Shown here: in pieces, positions 30,835 to 38,249 of the stretch | How positions within the stretch are numbered: the stretch's first letter is position 1 | How the letters are laid out: the number at the start of each line of letters is the position of its first letter | NCBI GenBank assembly: GCA_009781185.1 | Contig: WQYP01000017.1 | Location: 1 to 41,241 of the forward strand | Origin: Phycisphaerales bacterium | Lineage (GTDB): Bacteria > Planctomycetota > Phycisphaerae > WQYP01 | Reading direction: 5' to 3' | DNA length: 41,241 nt | Program-made: the position numbers and the translations under genes | Notes under the pieces: model-generated | The model's input: only the letters and a program-made list of their open reading frames with translations | Told to the model about the DNA's origin: nothing | Database searches by the model: none

Positions 30835-33123
30835 TCATCGGATTTTTTGATTGAGAATCGCAAAGTCGCCGGTTCCTGCGGGATGGGTGGGCAGTTTGAC
30901 GCCGCGGGCGTAAATGCTGCCGTTCCTGGCGTAGAGGGAGGTTGTTTCGATGGCGTTGCGATCGAGCGAGAGGAAAGAATCGTCACTGCGGCCGTTGACG
31001 ATATGGATGGGTGTTGTGAGATCTGTGACGCGCCTGGCGATGGCCGTTCCATCAAAACGGGAGGGGGAGGCGACGGGGAAGAGGTGGTAGGTGATCGTGT
31101 GGGTGCCGTAGAGTCTGATATCGAATTGTTGACCTTTGATCATCCAGTCGGGATGTCCGCCGAAAAAGACGTTTCCGCCCCAGGCGACAGTGTTGACGAT
31201 GATGCCGTTTTGCACGGTGTGTCGCACGGTGCCGCCGTTGGCGTAGACCAGACCGCCGCAGTGGAGCCAGTTGATGGCGAAGAGCGGGAAGTCGGCTTTA
31301 CCGTCGGTGTAGCCGAAGGGGATGTCGTGCTGGATATTTTCGCCGGAGGTCGGGATCAGGATGTTCAGCTTGGTGTCGGTGTTCCAGTAGCGTCCGGCTT
31401 CGCTGGCGTTGAAATCGAAAGTTATCTCTGCCTTGATGTGACCTTCATTTTTATAGAAATAATAGGTTTCACGCAGTGGGATATCTTTGAGGCTTGATTT
31501 TCTGGTGAGGATCGAAGCGACCGGGCCATCGAAGAATTCAATTTCGGCAGAGCGGTTCGTGTAGGTTTGTTTTCCGATCAGGCAGCGGATTTCGCCGATG
31601 AGCGTGTCCGTATCGAGGGCCGGGGCGATGCCGCGGATGTTTTTGAGCAGGCCGGCGCTGTCCAGGATTCCTTCGTGCTCGCCGATTTTCACGACGGGCG
31701 GCAATGGCGTTTTGACGGAAGCGGCGGCTTTTTCGCCGGTGATCGCCAATGCCTTGAACCCGCTGGGCGGGAGGTCGCAGAAACCGAAAACTTTCTCGCC
31801 GTATACTTGCGTGGTTGCGCCGGTGAAGTTTTGTGTTGTTCGGATTTCCGTTCGGCGTGCGGCCGGGAGCCAGTTGAGGATCGAGATATAGTTTGCGTCC
31901 GACGAAATCAGGCTTTCACTGATTCTGCGGATTTCCTCATCACAGGCTTTCTTCACAGCGAGGTTTGCATTGATGCCCTGCCGACGCAGGTCGGTGACCT
32001 CGGTCCAGTAGACGTCGTGGTGCTGATATGCCAAGATTTTATCCCACCATGAATCGATCAGGCGTTCGTCGGCTTTTTGGCCTGTTTTCAACTGGTTGAT
32101 GCACATGACCGCCTCTGCCGCAAGTGCGGCGGCTTCGGCGTCCCGGGCTGAGCGGAGCAGTTCCTCCGCCCATACGCCGTCCGCGTACGCGCTGAAGGAA
32201 TACAGCCACGCTTTCGTTTGCGGCGGCGACTCCTTGAGCATGATCTTCAACTCGTCCTCCATGATCACCAGATCGAAGACGGAAGTAAGTTCCTGGTAAT
32301 ACTTTTCGCTTACCTCGCACATATCGGGATAGCGTGTCCAGAGTCTTGGGCTGTCGGGCAGGTCAACGCCAATGTGGTAGATGATGTCCGATTGTAGTTC
32401 CGTGTTGTTGACGCCGACGTATAACGGCAGCGAGGTGCCGTCCAGGGACATCGCATGGACAAAACTTTCCTGCCGCGGCAGATAATAGTTGCGCCCCGTG
32501 AAACCGTCCGAGAGCAGTGTGAAGCCGCCGCTGATCGTTTCCAAAACGGCCGGAAACGCGGGGATGGCGATCATTTCGTAACCAAAACATCTCACCAATT
32601 GAGAAATCTGCTTATGTACAGCAGTTTCCTGCATGGCGTAGAGCCTGATATCCACGCCAAAGAGATCTTTATAGATACGCAGGCCTTTTTCGAATTGCCG
32701 CCAGTTGCTCTCCGAGCCGAGGATTTGCAGGTGCGGCTGCGCGTAGGTTCCGTTGACAAAACCCAGCTTCCCCTTCTTGATCGCCTCTTTGATCCTGGCG
32801 TACACATGCGGATAAGCTTTGCACATCCGCATCAGCTCATAGGCGGAAAACTCATAATTCAGCTTGACGTCGTCGTGCAGATCAATGGAATCGAGATTTC
32901 GTTCCACCCGCTTGATGTATTCATCAGCGTTGTCGGCGCCCCACGGACCGATCCGCTCAGTAACCTTCGGCACACCACGGTCCTCGTCAATCAACATATA
33001 CATCGGATGCTGACAAAGCGCAGCCTTCCATCGGTAGTGCCGCTTCACCTCCGCCGAGGACATGTGCTTGTCCAGTAATAGTTTCAGATATTTGTTGTCG
33101 ACATTCAGGTCTTTGTTGTCCAT
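30835..33123 (-). CDS. GH38-like alpha-mannosidase-family protein, atypical N-terminus
   Basis: 762 residues with no signal peptide. VERNLDSIDL, LGFVNGTYAQPHLQILGSES, FGVDIRLYAMQETAVHKQIS and AYQHHDVYWTEV match the order of GH38 N-terminal and middle domains, and LNWLPAARR begins a beta-rich C-terminal domain with FFGGHPDWM. The usual HxDxxW zinc motif near the N-terminus is not visible, so retaining alpha-mannosidase activity is doubtful. AAGGAGG lies 7 bases before the ATG and TATAAT (33150-33155) 26 bases before it. Substrate unknown. Confidence 0.85.
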   Translation of the reverse strand: MDNKDLNVDNKYLKLLLDKHMSSAEVKRHYRWKAALCQHPMYMLIDEDRGVPKVTERIGPWGADNADEYIKRVERNLDSIDLHDDVKLNYEFSAYELMRMCKAYPHVYARIKEAIKKGKLGFVNGTYAQPHLQILGSESNWRQFEKGLRIYKDLFGVDIRLYAMQETAVHKQISQLVRCFGYEMIAIPAFPAVLETISGGFTLLSDGFTGRNYYLPRQESFVHAMSLDGTSLPLYVGVNNTELQSDIIYHIGVDLPDSPRLWTRYPDMCEVSEKYYQELTSVFDLVIMEDELKIMLKESPPQTKAWLYSFSAYADGVWAEELLRSARDAEAAALAAEAVMCINQLKTGQKADERLIDSWWDKILAYQHHDVYWTEVTDLRRQGINANLAVKKACDEEIRRISESLISSDANYISILNWLPAARRTEIRTTQNFTGATTQVYGEKVFGFCDLPPSGFKALAITGEKAAASVKTPLPPVVKIGEHEGILDSAGLLKNIRGIAPALDTDTLIGEIRCLIGKQTYTNRSAEIEFFDGPVASILTRKSSLKDIPLRETYYFYKNEGHIKAEITFDFNASEAGRYWNTDTKLNILIPTSGENIQHDIPFGYTDGKADFPLFAINWLHCGGLVYANGGTVRHTVQNGIIVNTVAWGGNVFFGGHPDWMIKGQQFDIRLYGTHTITYHLFPVASPSRFDGTAIARRVTDLTTPIHIVNGRSDDSFLSLDRNAIETTSLYARNGSIYARGVKLPTHPAGTGDFAILNQKIR

Positions 33124-33149
33124 ACGCGGCCTCCTTGTTTCAAGCTGGG

Positions 33150-33155
33150 ATTATA
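33150..33155 (-). promoter_or_regulatory. -10 box of the GH38-like gene
   Basis: TATAAT on the minus strand, 26 bases before the ATG, with an AAGGAGG ribosome site between. -35 weak. Confidence 0.5.
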
Positions 33156-33215
33156 ATGAAAAAATTAGGAGCCAGAAGGTCTGCCCCCCAAAAAAGGCAC
33201 ACCCGGCACATCCCT

Positions 33216-33240
33216 CCATTGGTCCCTACGGGACCGATGT
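33216..33240. repeat. Palindrome family L, copy 2
   Basis: CCATTGGTCCCTACGGGACC followed by GATGT. It encodes the last residues (TSVP) and stop of hemW. Copy 1 is at 2684-2709. Confidence 0.75.
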
Positions 33241-34497
33241 GCATTCTTCAAAAGCCGCGAGAGCGTCGGCGAAAATGCGGTTAGAAACGGCGACGGCTTT
33301 CTCGGTCAGACGAACGCAGGTGGGCAGCAGTTCCACCAAATCGAGCTCCACGTATTTCTGCAGCGCACGTTCTAGCACGGGACGCCCGTCGATGCCGGTG
33401 CGAGCCTGAAAGTCAGCGTAATCGAGCCCTTCGCTCAGTCGCAGCCAAAACGCGGCGACCTCGCCCGCCCAGGCTCGCGGCGAGAGATGCTCGACTTGCG
33501 TGAGCGGCAAAGTCGGTTGGCCGGTCGCCGACAACAGCGACTCCAAATAATGCTTGAGGCTTGCAACATTTTTCCATCGCCATCTCCCCCCTTCTCCCGC
33601 CAGATGCCCCGCCGCCGCCGGGCCCCAGGCCAGCCACTGCGACCCTTTCCAATAATGGATATTGTGCCGGCACTCCCGGCCGGGAAACGCATAGTTCGAA
33701 ACCTCGTACCGCCTGAATCCCGCAGCACGCATGCGAGCGTATACATGCTCAAACATTGCTAACTCGAGATCTTCGGCGATAGGCGAAAAGTCGCTTCGTT
33801 TCATACGCGTGGTCATCGCCGTGCCGGGCTCGTAGATCAGCGAGTAGCAGCTCATGTGCTGCGGCCGTAATTCCAAGGCGTGTGTCAGCGAATACTCCCA
33901 CGTCTCCAGCGTCTGGCCGGGGATGCCGAAAATCAGATCGATGTTCAGATTATCGATGTCGGCCTGCCGTGCGGTCTCGAACGCCCTGGCCACGCTCTCC
34001 GGATCGTGATTCCGCTGCAGCGTGCGAAGCTCAGAAGCGAGAAACGATTGTGCTCCGAAGCTCACACGATTGATACCGCCTTCCCTCAGCACCGCGGCAC
34101 GATCGGAATCAAACGTATTAGGATTCGCCTCCACCGTGAACTCCACCAGCCGCGACGGATCGATCGCTTCCCGGATCAGCGTCAGCAGCCGCCGAAGCTT
34201 TTCCGGTGCAAGCAGCGTCGGCGTTCCACCGCCGATGAAAATCGTGCTCGGCGAAATCTTTCTTTTCCCCCCTCCGCCACCCCGCAAAGCGGGGTCGCTA
34301 CTTGCATTGCGTGTTGCGCACCGCCACAACGCCGCTTCCACCCGCATCGCTTCCAGAAACGCGTCCACTTGATCGAGATGCCCGGCAACCGAATAAAAGT
34401 CGCAATAATGACACTTGCTGTCGCAGAACGGCACGTGAACGTAAAGCGCATCGACGCCGTCAATCGCGAATTCAGACGGTAAATGGTCTATGCCCAT
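33226..34497 (-). CDS. hemW: Radical-SAM haem chaperone HemW
   Basis: HemW inserts haem into respiratory proteins. Its radical-SAM motif is CDSKCHYCDFYS (CxxxCxxC with the HemW-type extra residue F), followed by STIFIGGGTPTLL, EFTVEANPNTF, FGIPGQTLETWE and YEVSNYAFPG. The C-terminal HemN domain ends at 33226. A low-complexity insert (SSDPALRGGGGGKRK, bases 34255-34300, including the palindrome ACCCCGCAAAGCGGGGT) sits just before TIFIGGGTP, where homologues have a few residues. ATG 34497 is chosen; a longer frame upstream lacks similarity. The last residues are palindrome L. Confidence 0.94.
   Translation of the reverse strand: MGIDHLPSEFAIDGVDALYVHVPFCDSKCHYCDFYSVAGHLDQVDAFLEAMRVEAALWRCATRNASSDPALRGGGGGKRKISPSTIFIGGGTPTLLAPEKLRRLLTLIREAIDPSRLVEFTVEANPNTFDSDRAAVLREGGINRVSFGAQSFLASELRTLQRNHDPESVARAFETARQADIDNLNIDLIFGIPGQTLETWEYSLTHALELRPQHMSCYSLIYEPGTAMTTRMKRSDFSPIAEDLELAMFEHVYARMRAAGFRRYEVSNYAFPGRECRHNIHYWKGSQWLAWGPAAAGHLAGEGGRWRWKNVASLKHYLESLLSATGQPTLPLTQVEHLSPRAWAGEVAAFWLRLSEGLDYADFQARTGIDGRPVLERALQKYVELDLVELLPTCVRLTEKAVAVSNRIFADALAAFEECTSVP
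34279..34295. repeat. In-frame palindrome in hemW
   Basis: ACCCCGCAAAGCGGGGT, a perfect palindrome around an AAA or TTT centre. It encodes DPALRG on the minus strand. Confidence 0.7.
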
Positions 34498-34677
34498 ATG
34501 ACACTGATGGAGCTTTCTGCTTGATCCTGATCCTGACAACGGTTAACGTTCACTGTTGAGGATGGACTGGCCATTTCAGGGAGTTCATCGTATCCTCCGG
34601 GCTTGGTAAAAGACAACGGCCGGAGCCTTTCGCAGGGCGCTCGGCCACGGTTTGGTTAGAACAGGAAGAGGTCGCCA

Positions 34678-35193
34678 ATGAACGTCAAACTCGTCATGTT
34701 CAAGCAGGATGGTCAACGCCGCGATTTCGAGCTCAAGCGAGAGACCGCCACCTTCGGCCGAAATGTCGACTGCGACTTCCAGATCCCCCTTGAAGTCATC
34801 TCCCGCAAACACGCCCAGCTCGCCATCAAGGACGGCAAACTTTCCGTCCGCGACCTGGGCAGTTCCAACGGCACCTTCGTCAACAACAAACGCGTCCAGG
34901 AAACGCAACTCGCCGCCGGAGACACGCTGACGATCGGCCCGGTGATCTTCACCATCGTCATCGACGGCCAACCCGAGGAAATCCAGCCGATCCGCACCAT
35001 CGTTGCCGCCGACACGCAGGTGACAGTCAGTGATCAGACAGACTCTGGCACCGTGGACGTGGAGCACGCGGAAGGGGAATCCGCCGCCGAAGAAAAAGAG
35101 GAAGCGGTCGCGGAGGTCGAAGAAGTCGAAGAGTCCTCCGAAGTGGAAACGCCGCTGGCCGCGCTGGAAGCCCTGGCGAAAAAGAAGAAATAG
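34678..35193 (+). CDS. FHA-domain protein with acidic tail
   Basis: Residues 1-100 form a forkhead-associated domain: ETATFGRNVDCDFQIPL, ISRKHAQLAI, VRDLGSSNGTFVNNKRV and the closing strands. The phosphothreonine-binding Arg, Ser and Asn positions (GR, SRKH, SSNGT) are kept. The C-terminal 60 residues are very acidic (EKEEAVAEVEEVEESSEVE) and end in KKKK. It probably binds phosphothreonine in a partner; no Ser/Thr kinase is in the window. AGGAAGAGG precedes ATG 34678. The stop is inside the following hairpin. Confidence 0.92.
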   Translation: MNVKLVMFKQDGQRRDFELKRETATFGRNVDCDFQIPLEVISRKHAQLAIKDGKLSVRDLGSSNGTFVNNKRVQETQLAAGDTLTIGPVIFTIVIDGQPEEIQPIRTIVAADTQVTVSDQTDSGTVDVEHAEGESAAEEKEEAVAEVEEVEESSEVETPLAALEALAKKKK

Positions 35194-35217
35194 CCTTGCG
35201 TGGAAACGCAAGGCTAT
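35190..35217. terminator. Hairpin between the FHA and PDZ genes
   Basis: Perfect 12-base arms (ATAGCCTTGCGT and ACGCAAGGCTAT) with GGAA loop. It contains the FHA stop codon. No T-run follows, so it may attenuate rather than terminate. Confidence 0.7.
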
Positions 35218-35233
35218 TCTCAGGAACTGGACC

Positions 35234-36094
35234 ATGTCACGTCGGATTGCAACTCGCATCATACTCGCCGCATTCGCGGTGCTGCTGAGTTGTTCGCCGC
35301 TGGCATTACGTTCCGCGGACCAGTCCGGCCAAGCTCCGCCCGCGTCTGAAGCGGCAACCACGGAAACAGCTCCACCTCAACCCTCCGGTACCACCTCGCT
35401 GATCAAAGCCCTTCGCTCGGACCAGTTCCATGTGCGTGAGCAGGCCAGTACCAAACTGCTGCGGCTTCCTCCCGAGCGTCTCTCCGAAATCGAGCACGCC
35501 TTAGCCAGCGAAACCGACGCGGAAGCGATTGCCCGGCTGACCACCGTCGCGCTGCACCTGTACCTGAAGAACCCGCAGATTACGCCGCTGCAGGGAAAGG
35601 CGGGATTATTGGGAATCTCCCTGAGCGTTGAGCCAAGGGGCACGCGAGGGGACATGGAGGAGGGAGAGCAGAAGGTCGATCCGCAGGCGAGGGCGGGGGG
35701 AGGGGCGATCGTGGTCATCGACATCAAGCCCGGATTTCCGGCGTACGAGGTGCTCAAGCCCGGCGATAGAATCCTCGCCATCGACGACAAACCGCTGACC
35801 CTGGGCTACTCGGTGGACGCCTTCCGCGAAAAAGTCTCCGCCACCATGCCCGGCTCGTTCATCCCGATGACCCTTCTCCGCGGCGGCAAAAAAATCAACG
35901 CCCAGGTCCAGATCGCAGGTCTCGACCGCAAAGGCGACGACTTCATCCTCGATTTCATCGAAAAACGCACTCGTCTCGCCAACTCGTATCTCTCGCAACT
36001 TCGCATCGGCCAAAAACCGCCAACACTGACATTCCACGACAACACCCTACCCGAAGCCAACATCTACAACGATTTCGAATTCGATCCGCCTTGA
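35234..36094 (+). CDS. PDZ-domain lipoprotein
   Basis: The signal sequence (TRIILAAFAVLLSC) ends in a lipobox-like LLSC. After a Pro/Ala/Thr-rich linker there is a helical HEAT-like stretch (LIKALRSDQFHVREQASTKL, then PERLSEIEHALASETDAEAI) and a PDZ domain (GLLGISLSVEP, IVVIDIKPGFPAYEVLKPGD, RILAIDDKPL). A G-rich insert (QARAGGGAI) interrupts the loop before the PDZ core. It is 16 bases after a hairpin and 40 bases after the FHA stop, so possibly the same transcript. Start ATG 35234 has GGAACTGG upstream, a modest site. Substrate unknown. Confidence 0.85.
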   Translation: MSRRIATRIILAAFAVLLSCSPLALRSADQSGQAPPASEAATTETAPPQPSGTTSLIKALRSDQFHVREQASTKLLRLPPERLSEIEHALASETDAEAIARLTTVALHLYLKNPQITPLQGKAGLLGISLSVEPRGTRGDMEEGEQKVDPQARAGGGAIVVIDIKPGFPAYEVLKPGDRILAIDDKPLTLGYSVDAFREKVSATMPGSFIPMTLLRGGKKINAQVQIAGLDRKGDDFILDFIEKRTRLANSYLSQLRIGQKPPTLTFHDNTLPEANIYNDFEFDPP

Positions 36095-36099
36095 TCGTC

Positions 36100-36169
36100 G
36101 AAGAAGCCAGTAGCCAGAAGGTTTCAAGTTTGCGGCTTATTCCAAACTTCTGGCTTCTGGCTTCTTCAC
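36100..36169. repeat. Repeat family A, full hairpin copy
   Basis: GAAGAAGCCAGTAGCCAGAA on the left, centre TTTCAAGTTTGCGGCTTATT, and CTTCTGGCTTCTGGCTTCTT on the right. It encodes the last residues (KKPEARSLE) and stop of the next minus-strand gene. Confidence 0.92.
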
Positions 36170-37000
36170 TTGCAAGCAGAACGCCTCGTAATCGATCAGT
36201 TCTGTGATCGTCGGATGGTCTCCGCAGGCTGGGCACTCCTTGTCCCGCCGCAATTTCAGCGTGCGAATCTCCATGTCCAACGCGTTGGTGGATTGCAATC
36301 TTCCAAACAGCGGCGTTCCGATCCCCGCTAATATCTTGATGGTTTCATTCGCCTGCACCGAGCCGACGATTCCGCACATCGTCCCCATCACGCCGCCGAC
36401 CGCACACGACGGCACCATCTCCGCCGGCGGCGGCTCCGGAAACAAACAACGATAACACCCCGTCTGAATCGGCTTGCCTCGCCACTCCGTCAAATGCGGC
36501 GCAAAAACCGTGTTGAGCCCCTCAAACCGAAAAACCGCTCCATCGACATAAATTTTCTTCAGTAACACACACGCATCGTTCACCAGATACCGCGTCGGAA
36601 AATTATCCGCCCCGTTAATCACCACGTCGTACGGCGAAATCCACGCCATCGCATTCTCCAACGTCATCCGCCCACTGTACTTCACGATGTTCACGTCCGG
36701 ATTGAGCGCCTCAAGCCGCCGCTGGGCCACGTCCGCTTTCAACTTCCCAACATCCTCACTCGAGTAAAGCACCTGCCGCTGCAGATTCGAATGATCCACG
36801 CGATCACACTCAACCAATCCGATCGTCCCAACGCCCGCCGCCGTCAGATACAGGCAGACCGGCGATCCCAGCCCTCCCGCCCCGATCACCAGCACCTTCC
36901 CATTCATCAGCCGCAGTTGACCGGCCATTCCCAGCTCCGGCAGCGCCAGGTGCCGCGAATACCGATTCTTCTGCATCTCCGTGAGCGACGTCACCACCAT
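36137..37000 (-). CDS. MoeB/ThiF-family adenylyltransferase
   Basis: E1-like enzyme that adenylates the C-terminus of a ThiS or MoaD-type sulphur carrier. RYSRHLALPELGMAGQLRL, VLVIGAGGLGSPVCLYLTAA (ATP site), DHSNLQRQVLYSSEDVGK, INGADNFPTRYLVND and the zinc pairs CYRC and CPACG are all present. The predicted last 10 residues are repeat A. GGAG lies 6 bases before the ATG. The rhodanese gene 600 bases away on the same strand is a plausible sulphur donor. MoeB or ThiF cannot be separated from this sequence. Confidence 0.92.
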   Translation of the reverse strand: MVVTSLTEMQKNRYSRHLALPELGMAGQLRLMNGKVLVIGAGGLGSPVCLYLTAAGVGTIGLVECDRVDHSNLQRQVLYSSEDVGKLKADVAQRRLEALNPDVNIVKYSGRMTLENAMAWISPYDVVINGADNFPTRYLVNDACVLLKKIYVDGAVFRFEGLNTVFAPHLTEWRGKPIQTGCYRCLFPEPPPAEMVPSCAVGGVMGTMCGIVGSVQANETIKILAGIGTPLFGRLQSTNALDMEIRTLKLRRDKECPACGDHPTITELIDYEAFCLQVKKPEARSLE

Positions 37001-37040
37001 GCCAGCTCCTGTGCGACTGAACCTTAAAAGAGCATTTTAG

Positions 37041-37070
37041 AGAAGCCAGAAGCCAGTAGCCAGAAGCTGG
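37041..37070. repeat. Repeat family A, partial copy
   Basis: AGAAGCCAGAAGCCAGTAGC followed by CAGAAGCTGG, upstream of the MoeB/ThiF-like gene. Confidence 0.8.
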
Positions 37071-37106
37071 TAATGAAACACAGACCGCCGACATCAATGG
37101 CCACGG

Positions 37107-37460
37107 CTACTTGGATGGCGCTGTGGGATTGAGCGCATCGAGGGCTTCCATAACGCGTGGGAGGTAGGTGTAGGTCGGTCCGCCCTGCATGAGAACAGCA
37201 ACGCCGGCAGCTTCGATAATCTGCTCACGCGTAGCGCCGGCACGAAGAGCCGCGTTAATATGAGCATAAATACAGTTTTCGCACCGTACCGTCAGCCCGA
37301 TCGCCAGCGCGATAAGTTCTTTCTCCGCGGTAGTCAAAGCCCCCGCTTTCATCGCCGCCTGATGAAGCCCGCCGAAACCCTTGAGCAATTCAGGCATGGA
37401 CTCGCGAACCGGACGCATGGCGGCAGCGTTGTTTTGATAGTAAGACTGAGCGTTGGTCAT
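37107..37460 (-). CDS. Carboxymuconolactone decarboxylase/AhpD-family protein
   Basis: KELIALAIGLTVRCENCIYA with its CxxC pair, followed by HINAALRAGATREQIIEAAG, is the AhpD/CMD signature. The CxxC pair suggests a thiol peroxidase-like redox role rather than decarboxylation. About 117 residues, the usual length. ATG 37460 is best placed, 6 bases after AAGGAG; ATG codons at 37463 and 37475 are also in frame. Palindrome P lies directly upstream. Confidence 0.9.
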   Translation of the reverse strand: MTNAQSYYQNNAAAMRPVRESMPELLKGFGGLHQAAMKAGALTTAEKELIALAIGLTVRCENCIYAHINAALRAGATREQIIEAAGVAVLMQGGPTYTYLPRVMEALDALNPTAPSK

Positions 37461-37473
37461 CATGAACTCCTTC

Positions 37474-37499
37474 ATATAGCCCCGGCTTTAGCCGGGATT
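37474..37499. repeat. Dispersed palindrome family P, copy 4
   Basis: ATATAGCCCCGGCTTTAGCC followed by GGGATT, just upstream of the AhpD-like gene. Confidence 0.85.
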
Positions 37500-37574
37500 T
37501 GCCTCAAAGAAAAGAAAAACACAAAACTTAAAACACAAAAATATGGACACCGCAGGTATTCACTCTTTCTATTT

Positions 37575-37597
37575 AGCCGGTGGGCTTGCCCACCGCT
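37575..37597. repeat. Palindrome family D, copy 3 (compensated)
   Basis: AGCCGGTGGGCTTGCCCACC followed by GCT. It differs from copies 1 and 2 by paired changes (CAGG/CCTG to TGGG/CCCA) that keep the stem, evidence that the structure matters. Confidence 0.88.
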
Positions 37598-37598
37598 C

Positions 37599-37630
37599 GG
37601 CTACTGGCTTCTGTCTTCTGGCTTCTTCAC
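37599..37630. repeat. Repeat family A, partial copy
   Basis: GGCTACTGGCTTCTGTCTTC followed by TGGCTTCTTCAC. It encodes the last residues (KKPEDRSQ) and stop of the rhodanese gene. Confidence 0.85.
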
Positions 37631-38128
37631 GCGGTTCCATGGGAATTTGGCGAGGAGGAAAGCAAGGCCGCAGAAGTTAGTCAGACCGGCAAAAACAAGC
37701 CCCGCGCCGACGAGAAGCGAAAGGTAAGGCCAAGGCGGAATGAACAGCCCCACAAGAACGAGCAGTCCGGTAGCAAGTCGAACCTGCCGCTCAAGCGACC
37801 AGGGAGCGTGCGGTTCGCGAGTCACCGGCAAACCCGCGGCGATCCACGCATCGGTGCCGCCCGCAACAATATGAAGAGCACAACAGCCCGCGTTATCCAG
37901 AATGCCGGCAGCCTTTTTCGCGCGACCGCCACTCTTGCAGAGAATGACAATGGGCCGAGACTTATCGAGCTGATCGAGCCGCGACTGGATGGTGCCCAGA
38001 GGAATAAGCTGCGCAGCGGGAACATGGGCGGCGGCAAACTCGAAGTGCTCACGCACATCGATGAGCTGAGCGCCGGGCGAGGCATTCAGAAAAGTCTGGG
38101 CATCCCGAGGCGAAAGCGTGCTGATCAT
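37601..38128 (-). CDS. Rhodanese-like protein with C-terminal membrane domain (YgaP-like)
   Basis: A rhodanese domain (residues 1-105) has LIDVREHFEFAAAHVPAA and the active-site loop ILCKSGGRAKKAA with its Cys. Two hydrophobic helices follow (ATGLLVLVGLFIPPWPYLSL and LLVGAGLVFAGLTNFCGLAF), a DUF2892-type tail as in YgaP. It should carry persulphide sulphur at the membrane. GGGAGG is 6 bases before ATG 38128. A strong minus-strand promoter (TTGACT-N17-TATAGT) lies upstream and overlaps a palindrome, with a divergent ArsR gene beyond. The final KKPEDRSQ is repeat A. Confidence 0.92.
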   Translation of the reverse strand: MISTLSPRDAQTFLNASPGAQLIDVREHFEFAAAHVPAAQLIPLGTIQSRLDQLDKSRPIVILCKSGGRAKKAAGILDNAGCCALHIVAGGTDAWIAAGLPVTREPHAPWSLERQVRLATGLLVLVGLFIPPWPYLSLLVGAGLVFAGLTNFCGLAFLLAKFPWNRVKKPEDRSQ

Positions 38129-38142
38129 AAGGCCTCCCGAAA

Positions 38143-38190
38143 ATGCAACATGCAACATGAAAAAAATCAAAATACCGCGGATGTTGCATG
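38143..38190. repeat. Repeat family K hairpin in the rhodanese leader
   Basis: ATGCAACATGCAACATG on the left and ATGTTGCATG on the right. Its TTGCAT (38184-38189) could be the -35 of the ArsR gene. Confidence 0.75.
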
Positions 38191-38238
38191 GACCATCAAT
38201 AACTGCTACACTATACAACCATATGGTAATAGAGTCAA
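38184..38238. promoter_or_regulatory. Overlapping divergent promoters with ArsR operator
   Basis: Minus strand: TTGACT (38233-38238), 17-base spacer, TATAGT (38210-38215) for the rhodanese gene. Plus strand: TTGCAT (38184-38189), 17 bases, TACACT (38207-38212) for arsR. Between them, 38211-38234 is a palindrome matching at 9 of 12 paired positions, centred on ACCATATGGT. An ArsR dimer bound there would cover both promoters. Confidence 0.7.
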
Positions 38239-38249
38239 GGAGCTTGACA

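Noticed and set aside
29876..30850. 324-codon plus-strand frame opposite purQ
   Set aside because: Antisense of a clear purQ; no family similarity.
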